Assembly (NCBI GenBank): GCA_037951105.1
Contig: JBAMJV010008082.1
Location: 1 to 64,000 of the forward strand
From: Echinarachnius parma
Lineage: Eukaryota; Echinodermata; Echinoidea; Clypeasteroida; Echinarachniidae
Direction: 5' to 3'
DNA length: 64,000 nucleotides
Shown piece by piece: positions 12,375 through 23,722 of this stretch (position 1 is its first letter; each line of letters starts with the position of its first letter). A model generated the notes under the pieces. The model saw only the letters and a program-made list of their open reading frames with translations, searched no databases and was not told the origin of the DNA. Position numbers and translations under genes: made by a program.

Positions 12375-13105
12375 TCAGGATGTGTCCGTATCTATTGATT
12401 TATATTTCGATGGCATGGCCATCGATCCAGCTGAAATGAACGAAATAAACACAAATCCAGTTCAAATGGCTGGAACAGAGGCGTGTATCTCCGTGACAAT
12501 TACGTATGTGCATTGTACACATCATATGACGTGGGTGTATTTGTCTGTTGTGCTTTTATTTATTTATGTTAACCTTGGGGTTGGGAAATGTGTTAAAGGT
12601 ATTCAGGTTCATGTATGTTCTTCTTTTTTTGTAATCGTGTATAATCCGCTCATGTAGTCTTGCTATTGAGTGGATTTACCTATTAGTATGTCTGCTTCCC
12701 TGCTTCCTACTTTCGATCCGGATACCAAGAAGCGCCTTGGGAGCACCAATCCTCCTAAGTGTTTGTCGACGAGATGGCAGTCGTTGAACTCAGAGAGTGA
12801 GAAATGTAGGTAGATAAATGGAGAGATTATTAGGTAAACAAACAAACAGACACACAGAAGTCAAGGCGAATCTGATTTAATAGAAAGCCTTTCTTGCGTC
12901 AGTCATTAGTCTTCTGTACGTATGTCTCGGAGAATGATACCCCAAAGATCCGAAAGATATAATCCCCGTGAATCATGTCAACGATCGGGACGGAAATAAT
13001 CTCCAGACACCGGTACACCTTGACACAAATCTTCATCTCAGTCCATATTTCTCTCTTCTTTTCTTTCTCTTCAACTCCCCATAATCTTCTGTTTATTATC
13101 GCCAT
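12375..13105 (-). other. Candidate three-exon small gene, unproven
   Basis: On the minus strand an ATG at 13105 in a good context (CAACATGG) opens a frame starting MAIINRRLWGVEE. It can be spliced in phase: exon 13105-13019 (donor AAG|GTGTAC), exon 12788-12680 (acceptor preceded by a pyrimidine-rich CATTTCTCACTCTCTGAG, donor ATAG|GTAAAT) and exon 12430-12375 (acceptor TTCATTTCAG, ending TGA). The predicted product is only about 84 residues and resembles no family I know. CpG-rich DNA lies just upstream (13110-13200). A plus-strand pair (12379-12503 and 12687-12809) is also phase-compatible, so strand and reality are open. GT/AG pairs are common by chance, and no polyadenylation signal is obvious. 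Confidence 0.2.
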
Positions 13106-13222
13106 GTTGAACTAGGCTAGTTTGCGCGCCCTGCATTGCGCTGATTTAGTGTGTATCTCGCAACGCGCGCAAGGCATTCGCGAGATGGCACCGCGCATCT
13201 TATTTACGAATCCAAACCACCT

Positions 13223-13611
13223 TTAAAGGGATCTAGTAACTTTGTTGACATGTGCAAAAAGTGATGAATGGTTGATGCAATGTATATTGTTGTTATTTCA
13301 TAATATGTCCACAGGGTATTGTGTGAAATTTTCAAGTCAAATGGACATTGCATGGCCAAGTAATGAGCGAAAATGCAAAGTGATAGTCACTAACTCACTG
13401 CACTCACTTTTTACACGGTAAGAAAAACTCCGGGGGAGTTTTTCTTATCTGAATACTTTGATCGTACATATCTTTGTAACGAAAGGGAAATTTGAAAACC
13501 GAAACCTGTCCCATGATTTTATTGGTAATACGAATACAACAAGGTATGAGGGAACCGCTAGAATTAAAATTTTATTTTGAGGATTTGGACAATGTTACTA
13601 AGTCCCTTTAA
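13223..13611 (+). mobile_element. TTAA MITE family C, copy 1
   Basis: It starts TTAAAGGGATCTAGTAACTT and ends in GTTACTAAGTCCCTTTAA. At 389 bp it is non-coding. Full-length relatives are at 32949-33288 and 37001-37393; fragments lie near 543, 21050-21149 and 22905-23058. Confidence 0.85.
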
Positions 13612-13710
13612 ACCTTTCTCTCTTTCCCTTTCTCCCCTCCCCCTCCTTTCTCTCGCCTCGTCTCTCACTTCCTTACCTATATCCTATCTCATTTTGTCCT
13701 CCCCACTATC

Positions 13711-14353
13711 TTAAAGGGGCCCTGCAACCCAAATGCATGTTGACCTCTGTTCATCTGTATTAGTGTACACATTCAATATTTGTAAACGGTTTGACCCAAA
13801 TATGTTTTGTATCTTTTTAAACATTTTATCATTTATTTGTCTTCATGTTGCTAAGCCCCACCTCCTAAAAAACCCTCCAGAGCAAATTCTATTGTTGACC
13901 TGCAGTGACATCATTTGTCAATCACTGGTCAGCTACCATGAGATTAACAAAAGATGAAAGTACAAAAAGAACATCCACACAAAAGCATGCCCTGCATACC
14001 TCCATGCAATAGCTTAGACAGTGCTTTTCTTCTGACATAGCAACAGCTATTGTAATTGAAGTTGTGTGAGTTGGTATTCTATTCAACCGTGTGATGCTAT
14101 TGTGATTAGGCTAATCACAATAGCATGGTAGCTGACCAGTGATTGACAAATGATGTCACTGCAGGTCAACAATAGAATTTGCTCTGGAGGGTTTTTTAGG
14201 AGGTGGGGCTTAGCAACATGAAGACAAATAAATGATAAAATGTTTAAAAATATACAAAACATATTTGGGTCAAACCGTTTACAAATATTGAATGTGTACA
14301 CTAATACAGATGAACCGAGGTCAACATGCATTTGGGTTGCAGGGCCCCTTTAA
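13711..14353. mobile_element. TTAA foldback MITE (family D), 230-bp arms
   Basis: The arms 13711-13940 and 14124-14353 are reverse complements with only two mismatches that I can find. They start TTAAAGGGGCCCTGCAACCC and the whole is bounded by TTAA. Both arms carry the same open frame read inward (about 70 residues starting MHVDL), which is a by-product of the symmetry. The centre also has a small hairpin at 14092-14127. The near identity of the arms points to recent arm homogenisation or recent origin. Confidence 0.85.
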
Positions 14354-14666
14354 CAGTATGTCTGGACCTCGTCTCCATCGTCACCCCCCCCCCCCCCCCC
14401 CCCCCTTATGTCTTCCATCCACTCTTTTCACACGTCTAATGCCCTAGTCACATCTTCCCTTTAACGTCTCGCCGCAAGAGTCACGTTAAGCAATTTTCGT
14501 AAAATGCAATGAAACGTGGTTATTCCGTGGCCATTTCCATTGCTATTTCGTGACACGTGACAGCTTCTGGATCTACTTTAGGGGAAAGAGTTACGGGCAG
14601 ATTTTAAATGTCACAATGTTCAAAATTCTGCCTTGGAAAGCCAACTCATTTGTCTGATCTTCTTTT
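14354..14666. other. Non-coding stretch with 22-C tract
   Basis: A run of 22 C occupies 14384-14405. I see nothing else. Confidence 0.6.
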
Positions 14667-14986
14667 ACGGTTACAGGAATGACCAGGTGTCTGACAAGGC
14701 TATTCCGTGGCTCCTCATGGGTAATGCTTTACGGTTACAGGAATGACCGGGTGTCTGACAAGGCTATTCCGTGGCTCCTCATGGGCAATGCTTTACGGTT
14801 ACAGGAATGACCGGGTGTCTGACAAGGCTATTCCGTGGCTCCTCATAGGCAATGCTTTACGGTTACAGGAATGACCGGGTGTCTGACAAGGCTATTCCGT
14901 GGCTCCTCATAGGCAATGCTTTACGGTTACAGGAATGACCGGGTGTCTGGCAAGGCTATTCCGTGGCTCCTCATGGGTAATGCTTT
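14667..14986 (+). repeat. Minisatellite, five 64-bp units
   Basis: Units start ACGGTTACAGGAATGACC at 14667, 14731, 14795, 14859 and 14923. They differ by only a few substitutions (GACCAGG versus GACCGGG, TGGGT versus TGGGC versus TAGGC). A partial sixth unit starts at 14987. Confidence 0.95.
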
Positions 14987-15063
14987 ACGGGAATGTGTAA
15001 CTGCGACTAGTATAATGGAGGGAAAACAATCAAAATCTTACATACTGTCTCCCCTCCCTCTCC

Positions 15064-15249
15064 AATAGACCGCTTCTGTAATATATGCAAATAATATGCG
15101 TATGACGTGAGACTCCCCGTTGGAAAGCTTAATAGTAACTAGGTCCGGCAAGCTAAGTTTGCCGGACCTAGTTACTATTGTTAAGCTTGCCAACGGGGAG
15201 TCTGACGTCATACGCATATTATTTGCATACATTACAGAAGCGGTCTATT
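15064..15249. mobile_element. 186-bp near-perfect hairpin element
   Basis: The arms start AATAGACCGCTTCTGTAAT and end with the complement. Mismatches and short indels are few, and the tip is TCCGGCAAGCTAAGTTTGCCGGA. It is non-coding and probably a MITE. Confidence 0.8.
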
Positions 15250-15729
15250 CTCTCAATCCCTCTCTTTTTCCTTCCTCTATCTGTCTGTATATATGCTCTT
15301 CACTGAGAGCGTTTTCACACTGGTAATTGCAATCATGATTGGAGTTATGTTTACAATCACGGTGATTCTGTTGCCTTGCTTTCACACTACGAATACAAAC
15401 TGTGATTACAATCACAGTTTCTGGAGACGTACCCGTCAATCAAACGAGGACACTAGTACTACACTGTTCAGCCGAACACGCCCCTTTCTACTTTAGATTA
15501 TTGTTGTTTTTCATCATAAGTGTAGGTATAGGAGCAAAAGTGTATTGCCCCCTCTTAGCTCTCTAGCCCCTATACTGTATGCTCCTCAGCACCGACCCCT
15601 TCTTCAGTTCTTGGGGATATAAAGAAAGTTCAACGTGATTTTTTTTTGTAACTTTTTAAGAGAACAAATTTGATTCGTTGAGAAAGAAGCATGATCAACA
15701 TGGCGATCATCCCCTCGCATGAGAATCTT
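15250..15729. other. Non-coding stretch
   Basis: Short inverted TTCACACT/GATTACAATCAC motifs occur near 15310-15420 but no complete element is resolved. No gene is seen. Confidence 0.5.
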
Positions 15730-16229
15730 TTAAAGGGGTCGTTTAGTTTTGGTGGAGAGGGCGCTGCACATCACAATTTTGTTGAGAGGTAATGAAAAAC
15801 TTAGTGTCGAATTTGAGAGAACATGCAATTTTAATGGCAGAATAAACTTTATTTGGTCAAAATCGACCCAGAAACGGCTGAAATATCAATAAATATATCT
15901 CATCTTATAATTATTTGGGGCCCAAATAAAAAAATCAAAAGCGTTTTTTAAATAGTTAAGTTGTTGATGATCTCTCTATTTAATCATTATTTCAATAAAA
16001 CATCACATGCATAATTTTGTATGAAAAATGGTTGAAACCTATGCCTTTTTAGAAAGCGCCCTCTTGTGTTTGTATGGCTCTTTTTGAATGATAACGGGCT
16101 TTTTACTTAGTCGTTTGTAATTTTGTATACCTTTCGAGCATGGTGGAGTTATAAATATTAGTTTATAATGTTACTGTCCAGGTTTGGTTACTTAAGTTCA
16201 GCCTTACCCAAACTGTACTACCCCTTTAA
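15730..16229 (-). mobile_element. TTAA MITE family B, copy 2 (inverted)
   Basis: It is bounded by TTAA at both ends (TTAAAGGGGTCGTTTAGTTT and ACTACCCCTTTAA). It is the reverse complement of the family B copies at 8941 and 21687. Confidence 0.85.
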
Positions 16230-16396
16230 GACACAGTGATTTATCATGTTGTTTTGTTAAATCATTTTAGCGTTATTAGAATGAAGAAATTATTTTGAAC
16301 ATGGACGGTGGCGTTGAGTGGTCGGACTAATTGAGGGGGTGTGCGGATTATTGGGGGCACACTCTATGTATTAACAAATATATATTTTACCTTCGC

Positions 16397-17036
16397 TTAA
16401 AGGGACAGATCCACTTTTACAAAACGTCTGAACAGCTTTCAGTTGACGGATGGGGATCAATGTAACACGCAAAAATAAAATCAGAGCGAACAGCCCTCTA
16501 ATTTAGATTCTACGAATGAAAAACGAATGCGTCCCTCCATTTAAACTATATATCGGTCAATAAAGGAGTTCAACTGATTTAGCATAATATTACAACTATA
16601 TAGTACTAATTCTCGTAAAGGTATTGTGAAGCCGACATTTGTTAACGTATGTCACAGAAAAAGATCTCAAAAAGAAAGAATATATTATTACATGTAGTCA
16701 GTTTAAGCGAAGTTTGGGTATTTTGCTTGGTAAACGCTCACACATTAGTACTTATGCGCGGCTCACGTAGCTAGCGGGGGTCACGTAGGGGTCATGCATA
16801 CCGATATGGCACTCCGTGAAATCTATGTACGAACTTACTCACCGGCCAAAAATACGTATGTACATAATTAACCGACGTCCCTCAGTTTATTCAGTTTTAG
16901 GTCTATAACTCCACGAAAAAGAGATTTCAAGCCCTAATTTTTTCAGGCATGCTATTAAATGACATTTCCTTTCATATAAGACAATAACCTCGCAACTTTT
17001 GAATTTTGGCTTGCAAAAGTGGATCTCTCCCTTTAA
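16397..17036 (+). mobile_element. TTAA MITE family E, full length
   Basis: It starts TTAAAGGGACAGATCCACTT and ends AAGTGGATCTCTCCCTTTAA, 640 bp in all, with no coding capacity. The right half recurs inverted at 8611-8939. Confidence 0.8.
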
Positions 17037-17059
17037 TATGTTTTCTGTTCGTGCCACCT

Positions 17060-17092
<33 letters not shown>

Positions 17093-17698
17093 TTTCCCAC
17101 GTAGCTATATACACCACTGGTCGACTTTGAAACAAGTGTATGCAAGTGTATGGTCCAGGAAATATAATAATAGGTTGAGTGGAACTTGATCATTACGGGG
17201 AATGCTATTAAAAGGGTTTCAGCTTGCAAGCTTTCAAGCATAACATAAACCCCTAACATATAATAATGTATTGCAGCTCCAATCTCATACATGTATTGAA
17301 TGAAGCAAATCGGGACTAGCGAGGCTGTTCGGGTTCATGTGTCTACAAACTCGAACGCTGATGGGTAAAAAAAATGACCTTAGTCTCGTTATTCGATCGC
17401 CGGTTATACATTTTATTTGTCTCGATGGATTCATCGCAAGCCGGACATACATGACAAACAAAACAATACATGAACATCGCAGAGGCCTATAGCCTATTTG
17501 TCTTTGTTATGTGATTAATAAAGTCACGTAAAATGACACTTTACTGCCACGGGGAAGAACGTCGTATTACAAGAGTTTGAATGTCGACGTGACATTTGTT
17601 GAGTTCCTGTCGTTTCCGAATATTTATTTGTGTCATTTTGTTTTTGAACCAACGACCATACTTTGATGTGCTAATGGAACTAACTAACATGTACATCA
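17037..17698. other. Non-coding stretch with 31-C tract
   Basis: The longest homopolymer of the window, 31 C, lies at 17061-17091. No gene is seen. Confidence 0.6.
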
Positions 17699-18184
17699 AT
17701 ACATTGTTAAAACGCTGTGTAAACAAATTCAACAACTTGTTGACATTTTTCAACAACCGCTGTTTGACATATGAACCACCCAACTGTTGTTGAAAACATT
17801 CAACAACCCCAGTTGTTTAAAGTTTACACAACTGTTGTTTTAATTTGTTCTACAACTGTTCTATACAACTGTTGTTTAGAATAAATTTCAACAATCCCGT
17901 TGTTGAAATAGCAAATACAAAACAAGATGTAAAAGCGGCAAGGGTAGGATTCGAACTGCGCTATCTCGGTTCGCTTCGTTTGCGAAGGGACGAAAGAGGT
18001 TTTGACGCGGTGATTTTGCTGTCGAAACTATCACGTGATTTAACACGTTTCATCAACGCTTGAACAATGGCCGCTTCACGCAACCCTTCTTCATACAACT
18101 TATCATGCTACACCTAAAGTTGTATGAAAAGATTTAACAACCATTTTTACACAGCGTTATTTTACACAGCGTTTTAACAGTGTA
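17699..18184. mobile_element. MITE with TGTTAAAACGCTGTGTAAA ends
   Basis: The left end reads ATTGTTAAAACGCTGTGTAA and the right end is TTACACAGCGTTTTAACAGT, an inverted pair. The interior is crowded with CAACAACTGTTGTTG-type inverted motifs (17725-17915) that could form several stems. On the minus strand a T-arm-like GTTCGAATCC occurs near 17950, but no A box was found. Confidence 0.65.
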
Positions 18185-18632
18185 TATTTCATTATAATTT
18201 ATAATGCGATTTTCATATTACTGTGGCGAAAATCACAAGAAGTCCAATATTCGTGTTATAAATGTTATAATTTCAAGGCACACTGAAGTTATTTTAGTAC
18301 CCACAATGTAGCAGTGTTTACTCCCGGGAGACAGCCAACCAAAGAATCGAAGGTAGGTAGTCCAGAGCTCAAGTACATTATTAACCCCTTCTGCAGATTG
18401 TTTATTTTAAGTATAACGTTAGTTTAAAATATTGCTTGTTAATGCTAAAAGTTGTAGGGTTATGGTATTTTGTGTAGATATTTACGATTTATCCACTGGA
18501 TAATCGTAACCGTGTACAAAGTCAGTGCAACGAATTGGTGAATATCACTTTGCAATTATGCTCATTACTCGGCCATACCGTATAATGTCCATTGAAATGT
18601 ACCCAGTGGAAATATCATATATCAATAATATA
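18185..18632. other. Non-coding stretch with family C relic
   Basis: The segment around 18480-18600 resembles the middle of TTAA family C in reverse orientation (AGTGCAA.GAATTGGTGAATATC and similar). No gene is seen. Confidence 0.4.
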
Positions 18633-18783
18633 CAACTAACGAATGGGTTTCTTGTGATAGTCAAATCTATTACCGAGGTGGGCTCAAAATGATTATTACC
18701 CGAAGCGTAGCTGAGGGTAATAGTCATTTTGAGCCCACCGAGGTAATAGATTGCCTATCACAATCAAGCACATTCGTTAGTTG
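18633..18783. mobile_element. 151-bp hairpin element
   Basis: The ends CAACTAACGAATG and CATTCGTTAGTTG are inverted. Internal arms continue through GTGGGCTCAAAATGA to a tip of GAAGCGTAGCTGAGGG, making nearly the whole element one stem. Confidence 0.75.
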
Positions 18784-19126
18784 TTTTATATCACTCATCA
18801 ATATCAGTGATTGTGTTCAGCTTATAGCAAAATAAGTGAAAATCTCTTGAATATTTCATAAAATCGCTTGTAAATTTTGATATAAAAATCAATCGACATT
18901 AATGAAGCCAGTATGAGCCTCCAGAACCACGGCGCATCTAATACGCTTAAAGTCATTGTTATTTTGCGCATACAATCACAAAGACGCAAAACTGAGTGCG
19001 CACCAACGCGCTGGCAGTTGCGCACATACGCGATGAATGCGTGCTAGCGCTCCCACGGATGTGCTTATTGGCTGTCTTGGCGTTCTTCTTCCAGGGTGTT
19101 AGTTTTTACCAGGGGGGTGTCACTGC
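18784..19126. other. Non-coding stretch
   Basis: I see no gene or repeat with a recognised partner. Confidence 0.5.
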
Positions 19127-19451
19127 TGCCAGAGTGCCGCGATTTTTGGTCATCGAAAGGAATACCACTGTAGGTTGCATTATGGGATACTTGGGAATTA
19201 CATAAACCAATCACAGAGCAGTTCATACGCGTCGTCACCAGATCGAGGTCAATAAAACAAGTTCATATGCATACGTCACAATATATCCCATTGTTCTCAA
19301 GCGTGATACAATCTAGGACAGTGCGCAGGAAAATAGGCGCGATAGTCTACGCGCACTTCATAGCATGATGATTGGTCAAGTCTTTCTAGGTCACGACGCG
19401 ATGACGTCTAGTGGTATTCCTTTTGTGCTTCAAAAATCGGTTCACTCCGCC
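19127..19451. mobile_element. Probable diverged MITE
   Basis: About 50 bp at each end pair as imperfect inverted repeats (TGCCAGAGTG...AAAGGAATACCACT at left, complement at right). No target duplication could be fixed. Confidence 0.4.
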
Positions 19452-19597
19452 ATGTTGCCCATGTACAAAGTCTATGGGACACGTGACTTGCGCGCGTTAA
19501 GTGAGCCTTCTAGTTATAAACGGGTTGGTTTGTTTATTCATACTTCTATGGTTTTTACCAGCAACGTCAATCACGTGACTAGAACGTGTGCGCCATA

Positions 19598-20888
19598 CAG
19601 GCAATTCATACTTACGTCTAGCACTGGCTCGGCACTGGATAAATCCACTGCCGAGCCAGTGCTAGACGAAAAAGCCGACCATTCATACTCGGCATCAACA
19701 GTGGATAACTGACGCGCAAGTATGAATACAACAGTGGATCGAAAAGCTGTCTAGGACATGACACTGGGCATGCGCACTAGTACACTTCTATTGTGACGTA
19801 ACGATGACTTGCAAATTCTGAACGCGCAATACCAAAGACGCTTAATGGAAAGACCGACCACTGGACAATTTTCTTGTACAAAGTGAATGGGCAGCGCGCG
19901 ATGTCCTCAGTTAATGCGCGCAATTACAGTCCTGACGTCACAATGCAAATTGCACAGGGGGTTCCCCACATATTTATTGTTGCAGTTGTTGTTGTTGCTG
20001 CTGGCTTAATGTGAATGACTCGGCTATTTTTAGCCTAGCAACAACACTATTTTCGGAAATAAATCAGCTGACTAAGCGCACCGATTTCATAATGCGCACA
20101 CATACGCAGTTATCATTGGTCAATTATTCCACAAAGCAGTATCATGTGGGGAAGAACAAAGTCGGTTGGTTTGTCGGTGCGTATATTCCAGACAGTGTGC
20201 GTGATAATATGCAAATATCCAAATATGCCATTGCCTGTTTATTGTGCACGTTCGAGATCTGTGAATTTAACAATTCTTTATTTCAAAAATGTGAGTGAAA
20301 ATCTCTAAAAGCTCATCGACAATAATTTTTAAATATTTTTACATATACAAAGACAATATTGAATTAGAAAAACAATGTGTCCCCCAGGTGTACTCAACTT
20401 GGAGATAAGCTGATGTTCAATCGTCATACTAGCCTGAATTTGCCGAGTTTAAGTTAGTACGTTCTGATCCTTACTTTTGTTTAAATTAATACTAACAAAG
20501 GGAACATTTGTTCCAAAAAAGCTCATCGACAATAATTTGTAAATGTTTTTTAATTAATTAAAATAAACAAGATTCAGTACTGTACCCAAACCTCTGGGTG
20601 TACCCAACTTTCTCTTTAGCTCGATTTGAATCTTCATTCTGTTTGAAGGGACATCGCTGCGCGACCGCCAGTGATCTGTCTTGTAATTCTACAGTCTTTG
20701 GCAATACCGTAATGCGCATGCGCAACCTTGTGCTAGACGAGGTGTCTAGCATCAACAGTGGATCAACAGTGGATCAAAGTTATGCCAGGCTGAGCACAGA
20801 CTGATGCTAGACATTCCATTCATATCTGCGTCTAGCAGTGGATTTATCCAGTGCTGAGCCAGTGCTAGACGTAAGTATGAATTGCCTG
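19598..20888. mobile_element. 1.29-kb TA-flanked element with 60-bp TIRs
   Basis: It starts CAGGCAATTCATACTTACGT and ends with the complement, with TA on each side. Inverted repeats extend through the GTCTAGCACTGGCTC block to about 60 bp. The left TIR also contains its own hairpin (about 19617-19667). The interior has one 95-residue open frame (20011-20298) that I cannot assign to a transposase, and a direct duplication. Confidence 0.65.
20307..20612 (+). repeat. Diverged direct duplication, about 210-bp spacing
   Basis: AAAGCTCATCGACAATAATT occurs at 20307 and again at 20517. Both are followed by T-rich sequence and a TGTACTCAACTT-like or TGTACCCAACTT block. It lies inside the 19598-20888 element. 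Confidence 0.65.
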
Positions 20889-21049
20889 TAAGAGTGCTGC
20901 ACAAATTTGATCGCGTGTGCATTTTGCTAAAACACATGATCTATGGGACGAACGCGTAACGAACTTTTAGTGTTAATTTTTGCTAACAAGCCCGGTCACG
21001 TGATTGCGCGGAGATTGCGCGTGTTATCCAAAACTATCATTTGTCAAAT

Positions 21050-21149
21050 ACAATGGTAAAACGATCTTATGAGGGATATAATATACATTGTATCAACCAT
21101 TCATCACCTAATGCACATGTCAAACAAAGTTTATACTAGATCCCTTTAT
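21050..21149 (-). repeat. Fragment of TTAA family C
   Basis: It ends CTAGATCCCTTTA, the reverse complement of the family C start, with the CATTCATCACC segment upstream as in the full copies. Confidence 0.65.
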
Positions 21150-21686
21150 AGTCCTTAATCTACCCTCGGCACGCTGCATTACCATGAATATTATCTGAAG
21201 TTACATTGTGACGGGACATGTATCCTGCAGTCACATTACAATACATCTTTTATTAATATTATATACATATTAATATCCTGAAATGACGGTCTTTCTTTTG
21301 ACTATATATAGATTGTTCTCGTGTGTGTTTTTTTCTTTTCAGTTTTTGTTTCATTGGGATTGTTATTAATACGTTTCGATCCATCAATATGAGTATCCGG
21401 TCAGCTGCAATGTGGTTTCTCTAGTCGTTAATTTAAAAAAAAACCTGGTCTCGTATGACAAACATCAACTTGAAAAGAAAAGAAAAGAAAAAAAAACAAT
21501 ACGCCGCATTGCACACTGGCATTGGCATGATGCCGTAAATTGTGTGGGGCCCGTGTGACGGGTGACCCAAAATAAGAGCAGGGAGTTATGGTTATTTGTG
21601 GACGGGAGACGGGTTGGCCCACAACACCGGCGTTAGAAAATGCACATAACTCCCATTGGGCTGTTGTATCTCTGGCAAGCTATAAG
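21150..21686. other. Non-coding stretch
   Basis: I see no gene or repeat beyond a short A/G-rich run at 21475-21495. Confidence 0.55.
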
Positions 21687-22216
21687 TTAAAGGGATAGTA
21701 CAGTTCTGGTCAAACTGAATTTGAGTAACCAAAACTTGCACCATATCATTACAAACTAATAATTATAACTCCGTGCACCATGCCCGAAAGGTAGAACAAC
21801 TTACAAACGGCTAAGTCAGGAGTCTGTTATCATTATTTTTTAAAAGCCGCCGTTAAAACACAAGAGGGCGCTCTCGAAAAAATATCGGTTTCAACCATTT
21901 CAAATGAAAAATTGTGAATGTAATATTTGGTTTAGATATTGATTCAATAGAGAGATTATCAACAACTATTTTTTCGAAAAAAGTTTAGAAATTATATTAA
22001 TATTTTTCTTAAATTATTGAATAAATGTGAGTCCCACATTTATTCCAATCTAATATATTTCTTGATATTTCTGCTGTTTCTGAACCGATTTTGATCAAAT
22101 AAGTTTCTTTTTTCTTTAAAATCACGTGTTCTTACAAATATTACACTTGGGTTTTCATTACCTCACAAATTATCTCTTGAAGCGCCCTCTAAACCAAAAC
22201 TAAACTACCGCTTTAA
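21687..22216 (+). mobile_element. TTAA MITE family B, copy 3
   Basis: TTAA-bounded and 530 bp long. It is clearly more diverged from the other family B copies than they are from each other, so it is probably an older insertion. Confidence 0.8.
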
Positions 22217-22904
22217 GATGTCCGTGTGACCTATGTTTGAAATAATTTCATGTTGTCTCCAACGGCTGTGTGTGTGGGTGGGGGCGTACCGCAGATTCGC
22301 GCCACGTGGGATACGCCATTAAAACTTCTTTACTTTTTCCACCTCTTACATTGTCTTATGTTTGATTTCATCCTATATAATAGCGAACAAAAAACGGGCT
22401 ATCAATATGGCGGGGTTCCAATATATATAGAATCCGATATCTCCACCCATCAATTTGCAAGCCATGGAGACGTGTGACACGGTAAGTAAATACGTGATGC
22501 TACGGGACGACTTCCTGCGGTATCAATAATTGTATTAATACAAAAAAATAGTTTATTTTTGAACCCGAACGAATGTAGAAAGAATATGTCAATGTGGCAC
22601 ACTTTTGTTTGTAATGAAGTTACTTCCCCCCGATGGTGTGGAGTAGACATGGCAGATTCAGACCGGGAGAAAAGGGGCAGTTACGTAGCTACAAGCTACG
22701 TATAGCTAACCCTAACCCTATACATGCATCCAAATGAATTGACAAAAGCATGAACAGAGGTTAAAATAAAGAAGCAAAAAGAGTGTGCCCCATATTGGTG
22801 TGCCTCTAACCTAACATACGCCACTGACATGACTGAAGAGAACCAATGTTTCTGTGCCGTAATTAATCTAAGGAATTCAAAGCAAAACTGTAAATTTAAA
22901 GAAT
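22217..22904. other. Non-coding stretch
   Basis: No gene is recognised. A two-unit CTAACC motif at about 22706 is too short to be telomeric. Confidence 0.55.
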
Positions 22905-23058
22905 CTTCCATTATCGCTCATTACTTAGCCACATTCGTTTCCATGGTATTGTTACACATCACTCAGTGGATATTAACATATCACAGAAGTACACATTAAT
23001 TATCAATTTGCCAGTTTTTGCACATGTCACCAAAGTTACTGTATATAGATCCCTTTAA
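22905..23058 (-). repeat. Fragment of TTAA family C
   Basis: It runs to AGATCCCTTTAA and matches the terminal 150 bp of family C in reverse orientation. Confidence 0.7.
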
Positions 23059-23113
23059 AATGAAGGAGCAGATGTGCACGTTATCGCCAATCCACAGTCT
23101 AATAACTCCAGGG

Positions 23114-23722
23114 GGTGTTTCACAAAGATCCTAAATTGAACTTAACTCTAAGTTGGACTTAGAAAGTATGGAAAGCCGTTGGTTCCTTTGGGAAAAATGT
23201 GATCAAGTTATTTTAAAAGGCATCAAATGTTGATTCAAAGTATGGTAATATTTTCTATTATCAAGGAGATTTCATGTTCTTGATGCAACATTTATGACAA
23301 ATCTAAAATTCTTGTTGTTTTGCGTTGGAATATTATTGTATTCCAAGGCTACAAATGGCTTTCCATAATGGTTGAGTCCAACTTAGAGTTAAGTTCAACT
23401 TAGGAAGATCAACACGAACCAGCAGGGCACAGTTGGAGAGTTGGAGAGATCAACGACTCTGGTGTTCAATCTTTCAAGCGACGAATACATCAGCACCTGT
23501 TATTTATTGATGGTGTCACATAGATGAGGCACTATTTAATTTAATTTAATTTAATTTAATTTTCCTTAAGCCGCTGTGAGCCACTGATTGGCCGATGAGG
23601 ATGTCATTTATGGTGCTTTAATGCCCGTATTTGAGTTTGATGTATGTCTCGCCTTATTGGCTATTGCTCACAATAGCACCTTATATAAAAAAAAATTAAA
23701 AAAAGGATCTTTGTGAAACACC
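23114..23722. mobile_element. MITE of the GGTGTTTCACAAAG family, interrupted
   Basis: The ends GGTGTTTCACAAAGATCCTA and GGATCTTTGTGAAACACC are inverted, and the TIRs reach about 70 bp (through TGGAAAGCC). The right TIR is split by a 295-bp insertion at 23409-23703. A full, uninterrupted relative is at 33996-34290. Confidence 0.8.
23409..23703 (+). mobile_element. 5'-truncated LINE tail inserted in a MITE
   Basis: One frame ends ...VQSFKRRIHQHL...TAG (stop at 23521-23523). A C-terminal SFK-type end like this is usual in CR1-like reverse transcriptase proteins (inference from a short match). It is followed by an (ATTTA)n run at 23534-23560 and ends in an A-rich tail. GATC-containing bases occur at both junctions, compatible with a short target duplication. 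Confidence 0.45.

Noticed and set aside
13733-14331. Two near-identical small proteins of 74 and 82 residues
   Set aside because: They are the same sequence read from the two arms of a foldback MITE; no other support for coding.
17937-18020. tRNA on the minus strand suggested by GTTCGAATCC
   Set aside because: No A box at the right distance and no acceptor stem; inside a MITE.
22706-22720. Telomere-like CTAACC repeat
   Set aside because: Only about two units, no array; expected by chance.
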